The notes under the pieces were generated by a model. That model had not been told where the DNA came from. It saw only the letters and a program-made list of their open reading frames with translations, and did no database searches. Shown piece by piece: positions 46,701-58,938 of a DNA stretch of 64,000 nucleotides. Both the position numbers and the translations under genes were made by a program. The stretch is taken from assembly GCA_020465985.1 (NCBI GenBank), contig JAANYP010007214.1, positions 62,001 through 126,000 of the forward strand. The letters run 5' to 3'. This DNA is from Centrapalus pauciflorus (Eukaryota > Streptophyta > Magnoliopsida > Asterales > Asteraceae). Position 1 is the stretch's first letter, and each line of letters opens with the position of its first letter.

Positions 46701-47774
46701 TCTTTATATATAAATAAATGAGAATAAAAATTGTTACATGCCGTTCTTCCGACGCATATATATGTGTGTGTGTAAATTATGTTTTGGGTTAAATTAAAAT
46801 TTCAAATTATATCGATTAAATGTATATAAATTTGAAAAGAATGTTAAAAAATTAATTGATATGACGAATAACAGTTTCATTCTTGTATTTTTTTTAATAG
46901 TAACTAATAATTATATGTCTTAATTTCAATTCACATACATTTTAGAGTAAATTATAGAAATGGTCCCTGTGGGTTGCTTAAAATTATGGAAATGGTCCAT
47001 GGTCTTTTAAAATTGCATAAATGATCCCTTAAAATATTACTTACTTGCAGAGATGGTCCCTCAATCCCTTGAATTTTTTTAAATGACGATTTTACCATTA
47101 TTCCCAAATTCAATTTTGGTCTTATAGTATATAATTAGTTTTGGTTTTAGGTATTTTTATAATTTTTTGTTTTTGTTTTTGTAATTTTAAATGCTAAGTT
47201 AATAAAATGTGATTTAATTATTTTATTTAAATTGTTTTTTATATATTCAATTTATTTATATGTATTTCATTTATTAAAATATTTATACATTATTATATTT
47301 TTATACGTTACCAACTAACTATTTCATTACGTTAACGTATTTTGATTTGACTATAATTTTAGAAATATATATATATATAATCTAGGGTTTTATTTGTTTT
47401 GATTAAAATATTTTGTTACGTTAATACATTTTGATTTAAATTTAGTATTTTTTTCGTTTTGATTTACAGATTTTGGTACATTAATCCGTTACAATTAAAC
47501 TTAGTATTTTATTTGTTCAATTCTAATTATTTTGTTATATTAATACATTTTGATTTAACTATAATTTTTAATAAAACTATGTCGACTTGACATTTTATTC
47601 GTTTTGATTTAATATTTTTTTTGTTAATACATTTCAATTAATTATAACTTCTAAAGATAATATATAAACTTTGCGTTTCAATTGTTTTTTGCTTAAATAT
47701 TTTGTCACATTAAACCTATCGATTTAATTATAACTTTAAGCGTTTTGGTCTGTACATTTCTTTATATACGTTTT

Positions 47775-48438
47775 TGTTAGGAAATGGTTTAAGTAGGTTC
47801 AAGCTGTTAGTTAGACTTCTCAAACTGTTAGTAGAGTTTATATGTAAATCCAAAGTTAATGCTGCTAGTTGAAGAAACTCGAGCTGCCAGTGTAAAAGTT
47901 CAAGCTGCCAGAGTAAATCACCTCGAGCTGCTCTGTTCAAGCTGTCAAGTGATTCAAGCTGCTCAACAGTTTCATAAACAGAATGTGCTGATTTTCAGGA
48001 AAAGATATCTACACGAAGATTCCAGCATATCTACTATCAGAGAAGTCATAGTCCTTCAAGGAAACAAATCAAGAAGCAATATAAATACATAGAATAGGTC
48101 TTTCTATGATATAGGAGTTTTCTGCATATTCAAGTTTGTAATTGCTTTTTGTTTAAGTTTTCATAAGCCTCTAAGGTTGTAAAACCCTAAGAACAGTTTG
48201 TGTTCTTCGTCTAATCAAACAGATTAGAGGTGATTATAATCAGTTAAATCAGCAATACAAGCAGTTTTGATTATTTCTTGTGTTTATCTGCTATTGGTTC
48301 TGAAAGGTTTTGCTAAAATAATTAAGTGTTATTCCGCAAACTTCTTAATTAAACTTTGATTCAAAGCAAGATTATTGATTTATACTCTGATAAATTCAAA
48401 TCAGTTAGTCTTGGTTAATTAGTTTTTAGATCCTGACA
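47775..48438 (+). repeat. 5' LTR of Copia element
   Basis: It runs from TGTTAGGAAATGG to GATCCTGACA. The first 200 bp hold about eight copies of a CAAGCTG/CGAGCTG motif. A TATAAATA box lies at 48080-48087. Confidence 0.9.
48080..48087 (+). promoter_or_regulatory. LTR TATA box
   Basis: TATAAATA in the LTR, with the motif array upstream and about 350 bp of LTR downstream; it is repeated in the 3' LTR at 56532-56539. Confidence 0.6.
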
Positions 48439-48440
48439 AG

Positions 48441-48456
48441 TAATATCAGAGCCACA
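48441..48456 (+). other. Mutated primer binding site
   Basis: TAATATCAGAGCCACA differs from the usual TGGTATCAGAGCC by two G-to-A changes near its start, which should weaken tRNA priming. Confidence 0.65.
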
Positions 48457-48513
48457 GGTCGTTCTTTGTTTTTCAAAGTCAAAAGTTTTCTTTTAAATTT
48501 TTAATCTTTTGCA

Positions 48514-51500
48514 ATGGAATTTGAGAATAGCAGCAGTGGATCTGGGCAAGGACTCAAAGTGCCTATGCTCAAGCCCACTGAGTTTGAGATGTGGAAACTC
48601 AGGATTAAACAGCATATTCAATTCATTGATTATGCCATATGGGAAACTGTTGAATTTCCTCCTGTAGTTAATCCAGAACTTGATGATGAGGGAAAACCAG
48701 TCAAAACTCCTCCAAAAACTGAACTTGAAAGAAAGGCTAGAATGAACGAAGTGAAAGCTCTTACACTCTTACAAATAGCCATTCCTAACTCCTATCAACA
48801 TCAGTTCAAAAAGTTTTATACTGCTCATTCTCTTTGGAATGCTTTAGAGAAAAGATTTGCTGGTAATGCCAGTACCAAGAGAAATCAAAAAGATCTTTTG
48901 AAACAGCAGTATGAGAACTTTTCTGGTGGCAAGAATGAAAACCTTACTCAAATTTTTGACAGGTTCAACAAACTGATAAGTGAATTAGAAAGTGCAAAAG
49001 TCAGTCTGGATCAAGATGAAGTCAACAGAAAGTTTCTCAGATCTCTTGGAGAAGAATGGACAGTTTATGCTGCACAATGGAGAACAAACTGTAAATTAAA
49101 AAAAAATCAAATCCTACTCAGGCAAAACATTCAAAGGTCAAACCTTCTGCTACACCAGTTCCAAAGAAAACAGTTGATCACAGGCTTTTAAAAGTTAATA
49201 AAAAACAGTCCACACACCAAAAACAAGTTTTGGAAAAGCCTAAATTAAGTTTTAAACAAATATGGTGTGTCAAGGACAAATCTTCAGATCAAACTGCTGA
49301 TACAAAAGATCAGACTGCTAAGCATCAATCTGGAACTGTTAGTGAATCATCTGAGACTGTTAGAAGAAAAGATGATCAAAATACCTGGATACCTCATATA
49401 ATCACTAAATACTCTTCAAAGACTCCATCAGTAAATCTCACTAAATATAAGAAATCAAAAACAGTATTTAGTTATGTCAATGCACAAGGCCAACCCAAAA
49501 CCAATTTGGTTTGGATTTACTCCACTACTGACTAAGCTTTTATTTGTGCAGGGCAACCACAGGTCTCCTCATAAAACAAGATGGCATTTGGACAGTGGAT
49601 GCTCTAGGCATATGACACGCAATTCTGAGTGCTTGTCAAATTTCAAAGGCTTTGATGGAGGATTTGTTGCATTTTGAGGCAACTCAAAAGGAGGTAAGGT
49701 TACAGGTAAAGGTACTGTTAATGCAGACAACTTGATTTTCCATGATGTTTTGTATGTTGAACAGCTTAAGTATAATTTATTAGGTATCTCTCAAATTTGT
49801 GATAAACAAAACATTGTTTTGTTTACAGATTCTGAGTGCATTGTCCTTTCAAAAGATTTCAAAATTCCTGAAAATTTTGTTTTACTAAGAACACCAAGAA
49901 AGGACAATGTCTACTGTTTGGACACAGATTTTTTATCCAAATCAAATACTTTAAGCTGTTTGATATCCAAAGCATCATCAAATGAGTCTGCTCTTTGGCA
50001 TAGAAGGATGTGTCACATGAACTTCAAGTCCATGAATGTTTTGGTCAAAAAGAATCTGGTAAGAGGTTTACCACAAAAGGAGTTCATATGTGATGATCAT
50101 TGTGTAGCATGTCTTAAAGGCAAGCAACACAAAACTTCTCATAAGGCCAAAGAAGTAAATTCAATCTCATCTGCTCTTCAGCTGATTCATATGGATCTAT
50201 TTGGTCCAACATCTGTTTTGAGTTTGAATAAAAGGGCTTACTGTTTAGTTATTGTTGATGATTTCACCAGATTTACTTGGGTTTACTTTCTTAGGTCCAA
50301 AGATGAAACTGCTGAGCTAGTTAAGTCTTTTATCCTTAAGATAGAAAACCAATCCAACTCAAAAGTTAAGGTGATAAGATCAGACAATGGAACTGAATTT
50401 AAAAATCACATTCTAAACAGTTTCTGTGAGTCCAAAGGTATTGCTAGACAATATAGTGCACCAAGAACACCACAGCAAAATGGTGTAGCTGAAAGAAAGA
50501 ACAGAACATTAATTGAGGCTGCTAGAACAATGTTAGCTGATTCAAACCTGCCAATGAATTTCGGGGCAGAAGCTGTAAATACAGCCTGTTATGTTCTGAA
50601 TAGGGTTCAAGTTGTTCAATCTCAAGGAAAAACTCCCTATGAGTTATTCCACAACAGAAGTCCCCTAATAGGTTTCTTCAAGCCTTTTGGATGTCCATGT
50701 ACTATTTTTCATACTAAGACTCACTTAGGGAAGTTTGAAAGTAAGCCTGAAGAAGGATTTTTTGTAGGATACTCGAGTCAAAGCAAAGCCTATAGAGTAT
50801 ATAACAGTGTGTCTAAAACTATTGAAGAAAGTGCCAATGTTGAATTTAATGAAAATACTGCAAATGTCAAAGGCACTGGTCCTGATTGGTTGTTTGATTT
50901 AGATTCACTAACAAATTCTCTGAGCTTTGTTGAGTATACTGCAGAAGCTGATGCATACATGATTGAAGCTGCCAACACAAATTCTCATGCTGCCAATACA
51001 AATTCTCAAGCTGTTGGCACAAAGTTTCAGACTGCTGCAGATTCAACAAATTGGGATGATTACACCACTATACCACTTCTGTCTTGTGATCCTCCAGAAG
51101 TCCTGAATGCTCAACATGATACAAATCCAGACACTGAAGTGCCACTCCCAAGTCCTAAGAACACAACTCCACCCCAAAGGGAACCAGTCCCAGATTCAAG
51201 TCAAGCTGTTCCTAAAGCTGCACCATTCACTGGTCCTGATGGAGATGATACAAATCTTGGATCCTCTTTTCAGACAGAAAGAGAGCCTACCCTCAGAGTT
51301 CACAAGTATCATCCTCTCAATCAAATACTGGGTGATCCAAGTACTCCTGTACAAACAAGGAAGATGGTTCACAATGAGACTGCTGCTGCTGAACAAGCAG
51401 TTCCTGAATTCAGTCTAGCTGCTTTTGAACATGCCTGTTTCATGTCTCAACTGGAACCTAAAAAGGCATCAGAAGCATTGAAAGATTCATCCTGGATTGA

Positions 51501-52980
51501 AGCAATGAAAGAAGAGCTTCTACAGTTCAAGATTCAGAATGTATGGACACTGGTTGATCTTCCTAAAGGAAAGAGAGCAATTGGTACAAGATGGGTGTTC
51601 AGAAACAAGAAAGATGAGAGAGGGATAGTCATCAAGAATAAAGCAAGGCTAGTAGCTCAAGGGTACACTCAAGAAGTAAACATAGATTATGATGATGTAT
51701 TTGCTCCAGTAGCAAGAATTGAAGCCATCAGACTATTTTTTGCCTATGCAAGCTTCAAAGGTTTTAAAGTGTATCAAATGGATGTGAAGTCTGCTTTTCT
51801 ATATGGGACAATTGAAGAGGAGGTATATGTGTGTCAACCTCCTGGTTTTGAGGACTACAAGTATCCAGACAAAGTCTACAAGTTAGACAAGGCTCTCTAT
51901 GGTCTCCATCAAGCCCCCAGAGCATGGTATGACACTCTGTACTCATATCTTCTACAGAATGGGTTCAAGAGAGGCACTCTAGACAAAACTCTTTTCACTA
52001 AGACCATCAAAGCTGAGATTCTGCTTGTCCAAATATATGTTGATGACATCATCTTTGGCTCAACAAATGATTGTTTGTGCAAAGAGTTTGAAGCTTTAAT
52101 GCACAAAAAGTTTCAAATGAGTTCAATGGGAGAACTCACTTTCTTTCTAGGATTGCAGGTTAAGCAGAAACCCACTGGTCTCTTCATAAGTCAATCAAAG
52201 TATGTCAAAGACATACTGGAAAAGTTTGGATATCACGACACCAAAGTTGCAAGCACTCCAATGGATCCTCACAAGCAGCTCCATACAGACAAAGATGGCA
52301 TAGATGTGGACATTCATTTATACAGATCTCTGATAGGATCACTTATGTATCTAACATCTTCTAGACCTGATATTATGTTTGCTGTCTGTGTGTGTGCTAG
52401 GTTTCAATGCTCTCCAAAGGATTCTCATCTGGTTGCTGTTAAGAGAATCTTTAGATATCTAAAAGGCCAACCTCATTTAGGCCTCTGGTATCCTAAAGAC
52501 TCTCCTCTTACATTAACAGCCTACTCTGACAGTGACTATGGTGGATGCAACATTGACAGAAAATCCACTACTGGTGCATGTCAATACTTAGGAGCAAGAT
52601 TGGTCTCTTGGAAATGCAAAAAGCAGACAACTGTTTCCACATCATCCACTGAAGCAGAATATGTAGCATCTGCAAGTTGCTGCTCACAGGTAATGTGGAT
52701 TCAAAATCAACTGAGAGACTATGGTATGAACTTTTTATCCACTCCCATTTATATTGACAATTCAAGTGCAATCAGCATTGTGCAAAACCCAGTGAAATTC
52801 CCAAAAACCAAGCATATAGAAATCAGATTTCACTTTATAAGGGATTGTAATGAAAAGAAGTTAATCCAAGTTACCAAAATACATACTGATGATCAGTTAG
52901 CTGATCTATTTACAAAACCTTTTGATGTAGGAAGGTTCACTTTCCTGGTTTCAAATATTGGTATGGTAAACGTGGATTAA
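48514..52980 (+). pseudogene. Copia gag-pol, frameshifted
   Basis: Gag starts at ATG 48514 (MEFENSSSGSG) and is normal to about 49090. There it shifts at an A-rich run into the frame that ends at 49535. The zinc knuckle is not seen. Another shift near 49536 leads to protease (WHLDSGCSRHMT, about 49580-49615), interrupted by a TGA at 49675-49677. From about 49680 to 52980 the frame is open. It holds the integrase HHCC region (HRRMCHMN to CVACLKGK), catalytic HMDLFG, SDNGTEF and AERKNRT. RT has the YVDDIIFG active site near 52040, and RNase H starts at AYSDSDYGG and includes STEAEYVA. Gag forms particles, protease matures the polyprotein, and RT/RNase H and integrase copy and insert the element. 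Pol is well preserved, but Gag-Pol cannot be made as one product. Confidence 0.9.
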
Positions 52981-53321
52981 TTTGTTTTCATTATTATCTA
53001 ATTCCTATGCTTTGTTAAGGGGGAGTCACTGTTTCATTAAAAGATGCATAAGTTTCAACTAACAGCTTGAGTATTTTCTCAAGCTGCTAGTTCATTTTCT
53101 CGGACTGTTAGTTATTCACTTGATCTGTCAAAGCGTGCAGGGTATTTCGGTAATTTCAAATGTGTGTGCGCGGGACCCAACCTTTTTCAAAACCTTTAAA
53201 GGTCCCCGTTTCGTTCAGTTGTAACTACCAGTTACAAAATTTCCTTCCACGGCCTTTCTTTTCTCTCTGAACGATTCACACACTCTTCTTTGCAAACCCT
53301 AAAACCTTCGTTTGATCTTCA
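52981..53321 (+). other. Spacer with internal PPT and LTR-like segment
   Basis: Just after the pol stop, a TGTTAAGGGGGAGTC run (about 53014-53028) resembles the terminal polypurine tract. Then 53079-53114 match LTR positions 47799-47834 at about 80 percent (TCAAGCTG-TAGTT, TCTCG-ACTGTTAGT). A pyrimidine-rich leader follows before the accessory ORF. Confidence 0.6.
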
Positions 53322-56125
53322 ATGGGGTTTGTTAAAGAACACAACTGCCTTCCCTACTCTCTAAAGCACTCAGAACTTCAACCGTTCCATCACATGATGG
53401 ACTTTCTTCGACACTCCCATATCCATCATGCACTCAATATAAATCCCACCATATACATCACTCATATTGAGCAATTCTGGAATCGTGCCTCTGTCCAAAC
53501 CATCAATGGAATTCTCTCTATACTATCCAAAATTGATGGCACTCCCATCACCATTACTGAGGATTCCATTCGACGTCATCTGCATCTTCAAGATGTCACA
53601 GGTATAACAGACCTAACTCTTGATGCTTTACATACTGGTCTTTATAATATTGGATATAGGGGTCCTGCTGATTCATTTACTTTCTTGAAAGCACATTTTT
53701 CACCAAAGTGGAAATATCTTGTACTATCATTCAGCAGTGTATAAGCCCCAAAAGAACCGGTTGGTCAGAATTTTCTTCCAACATTGCCACTGCCTTAGTG
53801 TGCTTTTCAACGGGCCAACGGTTAAAATTTTCAAATATGATTTTTCAGGGGATGTTAAGGCATCATTCCCTAAAGAGTGGGAAGTTTTTAATGTATCCTA
53901 GATTTTTGGCAGAAATAATTGCACACACTTGCACTACTTATCATTTACATAAGAGGATACACGTTTCCCACAGGCACTCACTATCTTCCATCAAAAGACT
54001 TTTGAACCAAAGTGCCAATTTTTTGAGTGTAGATGTTCCATTGCCTTCTGCAATGATGAACATCATTCCAAGAAACAGAGGAGAGGGTCCTAAGCAGGCT
54101 CAGCCTATCATCACTGCTACACCCCCAGGACCCCAACCCCCTCCTCATGATACACAAATTCCTTCTGTTCCTTTTCATCAGCCAAGACCCACACTAAAAT
54201 TTCTATATAAAAGGAAAAGAGGACCAGGAGCTCCTTCCTCCTCAGCCCTCAGACAAGAGCCATATAACCCTGTGCAGGAGGACACTTCTGCATAGAATAT
54301 ACAAAGGGTACACATTGAGGACACTCTCATCCTCACTCAGGAGGTGAACATCTCTCCAGAGATGGTTCATATGGGTTCTGTGGCTGACACTACTGCTGTC
54401 TCTGCACAAGAGGCACATGACAGTGCCAACATCATTAAGACCACACCCATGGCAACAGCAAGTGTGCAAACACAAGCTGGAAGTCCCCAGAACCAAGAAC
54501 AGAGGGGCCCAGAGGTTTCTACTTCTGGTATTCCTGCCGGTGATAGATCACAAGCACCACAGGTGTTTTCTGATCTTGAGGCTAGTCTGCAAATCATGCT
54601 TTTGACGGATCCCAAGATGAAACCTGTTGTAGCTATGTTGGAATACCAAATGTCCATCATTGCTGCACAGGGAGCTCAGATATTTGCACTAAAGCAGGCA
54701 GAAGCGGCTCAAAATCAAAGAATGGATTATCTCCATAAAGGGTTTACCCTCTGTGGAAATAAGATCATGAAATTAGAGCATTTGATTCAAACCCAAGTGG
54801 CAAAGGTTGTAGGTCCTCCTGACCAAACCAATGCTTCCAAAAAGGGGGAGAATCAGGAGTTTCCAAAAGCAGTCCAAGCAGCCTCAACAGTTCCACCTTC
54901 TAGGCTAATAGTCCCAACAGCTTCTCAAGCTGTTAGCCTAGAACCTCAAGCTGCTGCCTCCTCAAAAGCAACTGGAGTTGTTATAAGGGAAGGTGTTCAA
55001 GCTCCAACCAGTACAGTCCAAGCTACAACCTCTGCTGCAAAAGATAAGGGCAAGGACATTCTCATTGAGTCTCCAAAGCATAAATTTTCTTCTAGAGAAG
55101 CCCAGATTGCCTTTGATGCTGAAGTTGCCAGAAAGTTAGCAGAAGATCAGGATCAAGAGTTAGACCAGCAATCCCAGCCCCCAATGGAAGATGATGCAAC
55201 CTTAGGTGATTACCTAAAGGGGTTTGTGGTCAAACAAGGAGAGAAGAAGAGGAAGCTGCCAACAAGGCACTCCAAGGCTGAGCATAGAAGATTTCTGATC
55301 AATTTTGCCTTTGCAGCTGGCATTCCAAAGAAAATGGCTCAGTCCATGATCACTGAACGGCTGCAAGAGATCCATGACAAAGAAATGGACAAAAGAAAGA
55401 AAACAAAAGTCTCCCAAGAAGTCCAACCATCACAAGAACCAGTTCAAACTGGTACAAGTCATGTTCAAGCTGCTACCAGTGCACCTGCTTCTTCTGATCA
55501 AGCTGTTGCTTCTATTCCTGCATCTGAGTCATCATCACAAGCAAAGCTGCATCAAGTTAAAAGGGTGTTGTTTGAGCAACAACTGCAAAAGGCCATGGAG
55601 ATAGAGAAATTGATTGACCAGCATGACTTTACAAAGCCTCTTATCAACTACTGGTATGCTTAGCCACTGGACAATATTGATTTAAGAGTTCAGTTTATAG
55701 TAAGAAGGGAATCTGGTCCAGAAGAAGAGTATGACACATTCTGGCATATGGTTCAAAAGTTGACCAGAGATGAGCTAACAAAGATGCATAATATTGGGTC
55801 GGTGACACAAGTAAGATCTACTCTACCACAAGTGAAGCAAGTCATCAAAGATCTGAAGTCCATTTTTGATCCTGAGTCTATAAGGGAAGAGATAGAAGAT
55901 GCCAACAAGAAAGGAAAGAAGATCAAGCAAGTTGATCTGTTTGTCAAATCAAGGACTTACAGAATCAAATTTTCAGATGGATCTGGTATGTTCTTTAATC
56001 TTGAATTTTTTGATCTACCAAAGGAAATGCTACTCCAAATAAAATCTGTTAGGATATCTTGTGATAGAGATGAGATGAAGAAAGAATTTTTGAAGGCCGT
56101 AGATCAGAAACTTGCACAGTTATAA
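53322..56125 (+). pseudogene. Accessory (env-position) ORF of the Copia element
   Basis: Starting at ATG 53322 (MGFVKEHNCLPY) there are roughly 930 codons, broken by one frameshift near 53710-53745 and two in-frame TAG codons (54293-54295 and 55661-55663). Otherwise a single frame is kept to 56125. The N-terminal part (to about 54070) resembles an uncharacterised domain common in Asteraceae retrotransposon proteins (SYIEQFW-type start, KFLMYPRFL end; recalled, not searched). The middle is Gln/Pro/Ser/Ala-rich and probably disordered, with one coiled-coil-like stretch near 54640-54800. The C-terminal part has a Lys-rich helix and a compact FSDGSGMFFNLEFF segment. There is no clear signal peptide or membrane segment, so an envelope role is not supported. 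Function unknown. Confidence 0.7.
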
Positions 56126-56209
56126 GTTTTTGAAAGCCTTGGTTTGTAAATAACAGTTTACTTATTCATTTCCATTTTTGTATAGAACTTAAAGTCTTGT
56201 GTAAAGAAT

Positions 56210-56226
56210 TTAAGTTAGGGGGAGAT
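56210..56226 (+). other. Polypurine tract of Copia element
   Basis: AAGTTAGGGGGAGAT directly precedes the TGTTGGGAAATGG start of the 3' LTR. Confidence 0.85.
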
Positions 56227-56890
56227 TGTTGGGAAATGGTTTAAGTAGGTTCAAGCTGTTAGTTAGACTTCTCGAACTGTTAGTAGAGTTTATATGTAAA
56301 TCCAAAGTTCATGCTGCGAGTTGAAGAAACTCGAGCTGCCAGTGTAAAAGTTCAAGTTGCCAGAGTAAATCAACTCGAGCTGCTCTGTTCAAGCTGTCAA
56401 GTGATTCAAGCTGCTCAACAGTTTCATAAACAGAATGTGCTGATTTTCAGGAAAAGATATCTACACGAAGATTCCAGCATATCTACTATCAGAGAAGTCA
56501 TAGTCCTTCAAGGAAACAAATCAAGAAGCAATATAAATACATAGAATAGGTCTTTCTATTATATAGGAGTTTTCTGCATATTCAAGTTTGTAATTGCTTT
56601 TTGTTTAAGTTTTCATAAGCCTCTAAGGTTGTAAAACCCTAAGAACAGTTTGTGTTCTTCGTCTAATCAAACAGATTAGAGGTGATTGTAATCAGTTAAA
56701 TCAGCAATACAAGCAGTTTTGATTATTTCTTGTGTTTATCTGCTATTGGTTCTGAAAGCTTTTGCTAAAATAATTAAGTGTTATTCCGCAAACTTCTTAA
56801 TTAAACTTTGATTCAAAGCAAGATTATTGATTTATACTCTGATAAATTCAAATCAGTTAGTCTTGGTTAATTAGTTTTTAGATCCTGACA
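56227..56890 (+). repeat. 3' LTR of Copia element
   Basis: It is 664 bp, the same length as the 5' LTR, with about nine base differences (for example GTTAGG/GTTGGG at the start). It ends GATCCTGACA and is followed by GTTTT. Confidence 0.9.
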
Positions 56891-57900
56891 GTTTTGGTTT
56901 GTATATATTGAAACACATTTATATTTATACGTATGTATGTTTTGAATAAAATGTATATATGTGTCGTTAAATACATATCGAAACCTATATAACGAAATAT
57001 ACAAACCAAAACATGCAGAAAGAAATATACAAACCAAAACACCTACAGGTATTAACATGACAAAATATTTACGCAAAAACAAAAAAAAATGCTAAGTTTA
57101 TATATATTATTTTAAAAAAATATAATTAAATTAATACGTATTAAAACAAAAAAAATATTTAAATCAAAACGAATCAAATGTTAAGTCGACATAGTTATGT
57201 TAAAAGCTACAATTAACTCAAAATGTATTAATGTAACAAAATAATTAGAATAGAACAAATAGAATACTAAGTTTAATTGAAACAGATTAATGTAGCAAAA
57301 TATGTAAATCAAAACTAAAAAAAGACTAAATTTAATTCGAAATGTATTAATGTAACAAAATACCTAATTCAAAACAAATAAAATTCTGGATTTATATATG
57401 TTTCCTAAAATTATAATAAAATCAAAAAATGTTAACACAATGAAATTGTTAGTTGGTAACCTATAAATATATAAAAATGTATAAACATTTTTAAAAAATG
57501 AATATAAAATAAATAAATTGAATGTATAAAAGAGAATTAAAATAAGCTGATTAAATAAAATAATAAAATCATATTTTATTAAATTAACATTTATAATTCA
57601 AAAAGAAAAACAAAAAATTATGAAAATGACCAAAACCATAACTAATTAAATACTATAGAGACCAATATTTAATTTGAGAATAAGGGCAAAATCGTCATTT
57701 AGAAAAAGTCAAGAGATTGGTGGATCATTTCTGCAAGTAAATAGTGTTTTGAGAGACCATTTATGTAATTTTTAAAGACCAGAGACCATATCCATAATTT
57801 TGAGCAAACCACAGAGACCATTTCTGTAATTTACTCTACATTTTATGTTGTCAGATGTTTATTAAAAATTATTCACGTAATACGTCGCTTCATAAACTAG

Positions 57901-58376
57901 AAATAATAATAAATTAATACATAATAAATATATAGTTTATTTTTACTTATTTTATTTTATCATATAATTAAAATAGATGTATAAGTATAAATGTGAATAT
58001 AAATTAATTCCAAATTTGGATTTGCATTTTCATACATTTACATTTTCGAAGATTAAGTTTAAATTATAAATTTAAAAAGAAAAATTCAAAACACGTTTTA
58101 AATTTCAAGATGATTGTCTACCTAATTCCTAACTTGATTTAAATAATGATTATTATTATTATTTTAAAAAAAAAATACCAAAATGTCGAAAGATAAATGT
58201 GCCAAGTGATATGAAAATGATGATACATAGATTACATATTTAATTAAAGAATAGATTTTTTTTTGTACCTGTTCTTTATTTATGTTTATTTTAGATGTAA
58301 CTTCAATATAAATATTTATATAACTTGTACATATTATTTCGTATTTTGATAAACAAATTATATTCATAATCGTCAC
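57901..58376. other. AT-rich spacer
   Basis: No gene or clear repeat boundary is seen between the Helitron-like end and the Tat element. Confidence 0.4.
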
Positions 58377-58936
58377 TGATTACATAGGCCCAATTCTATG
58401 TAAGCCCATCGGCCTAAGGGCCCAGTCTGCCTTTCTAAAGGCTTTCGACCCGCCCCCGAATCCAAGGCTACTCGTTTGACCCGTGGGCACGCCATGGGGC
58501 GACAAACCTGGGACTCGCAGGAGGATCCTGTCGGGAGAAAGGGCTGTGCAGATGAGCGAACAAAAGGGAGGCGTCTTATTGGTCTGTCAGGGATCACGGA
58601 GGTGAACCCACGCACATTCTTGTCAGCCAATAGAAGTCCCTCTAGGAAGCGCCTCGTCCTTGGAGGGAATGTATAAATAGGAGCAGGAACCGCCAGGAGA
58701 AGGGTAATGATTATTTTCCATCTCACTTATACTCTCCCTCAATACACAATCTTGATCATGTTTGCTGACTTAGGCATCGGAGTGTCCACACATGGGAAGC
58801 CCCTGTGTTGACACTAACCGTAGTCTTCTTCTTTCCCTGTTTTAGGCGCTCGAACCCTTCCCAAGAACCCTCTGGAAACGTTACAAATCTTCTTATTGCC
58901 TTAACCCATTACTAATGATTGTTAGACGCACAAACA
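58377..58936 (+). repeat. 5' LTR of Tat element (left end tentative)
   Basis: The right end is clear (CGCACAAACA before the PBS). The left end is set at TGATTACATAGG, where composition changes from AT-rich spacer to GC-rich LTR. Without the 3' LTR this cannot be confirmed. Confidence 0.5.
58626..58679 (+). promoter_or_regulatory. LTR promoter: CCAAT and TATA boxes
   Basis: GCCAATAG near 58626 and TATAAATAG at 58672-58680 are spaced like a plant RNA polymerase II core promoter. The expected start is about 30 bp further on. Confidence 0.55.
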
Positions 58937-58938
58937 AT

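Larger units (their letters stand above)
47775..56890 (+). mobile_element. SIRE-type Copia element with accessory ORF
   Basis: Two 664-bp LTRs are flanked by the exact duplication GTTTT (47770-47774, 56891-56895). The order is LTR, PBS, gag, protease, integrase, RT, RNase H, spacer, a long accessory ORF, polypurine tract, LTR. Integrase before RT marks Copia; a long ORF between pol and the 3' LTR is the SIRE/Maximus layout. The LTRs differ at about nine positions by eye, so it is older than element C. Coding parts carry several frameshifts and stops. Confidence 0.9.
46945..57836. mobile_element. Fold-back MULE interrupted by Copia element
   Basis: It begins GAGTAAATTATAGAAATGG and ends with the inverted match. 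Both sides carry the exact 9-bp duplication TACATTTTA (46936-46944 and 57837-57845). The arms (46945-47769 and 56896-57836) pair almost to the centre and have no coding sequence. They are made of degenerate 58-86-bp units (near 47336, 47417, 47475, 47533, 47619, 47704). The Copia element lies near the fold. Confidence 0.8.
46701..57900 (+). mobile_element. Helitron-like shell around MULE and Copia
   Basis: It starts TCTTTATATATAAATAAATG after an A and ends AAACTAG. A palindrome ACGTAATACGT lies 11 nt before the CTAG. The base after CTAG is A instead of the expected T, so the boundary is tentative. Removing the MULE would leave a non-coding element of about 300 bp. Confidence 0.35.

Noticed and set aside
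46945..47769. CRISPR-like array reading of the regularly spaced AT units
   Set aside because: The units are degenerate, mirrored in an inverted arm with a 9-bp target duplication, and the genome is a plant.
53322..56125. Calling the accessory ORF an envelope gene
   Set aside because: No visible signal peptide, membrane anchor or coiled-coil fusion layout; only its position matches env-like ORFs.
58373..58726. 117-codon minus-strand frame
   Set aside because: It lies in the LTR and promoter of the Tat element, antisense to the expected transcript.
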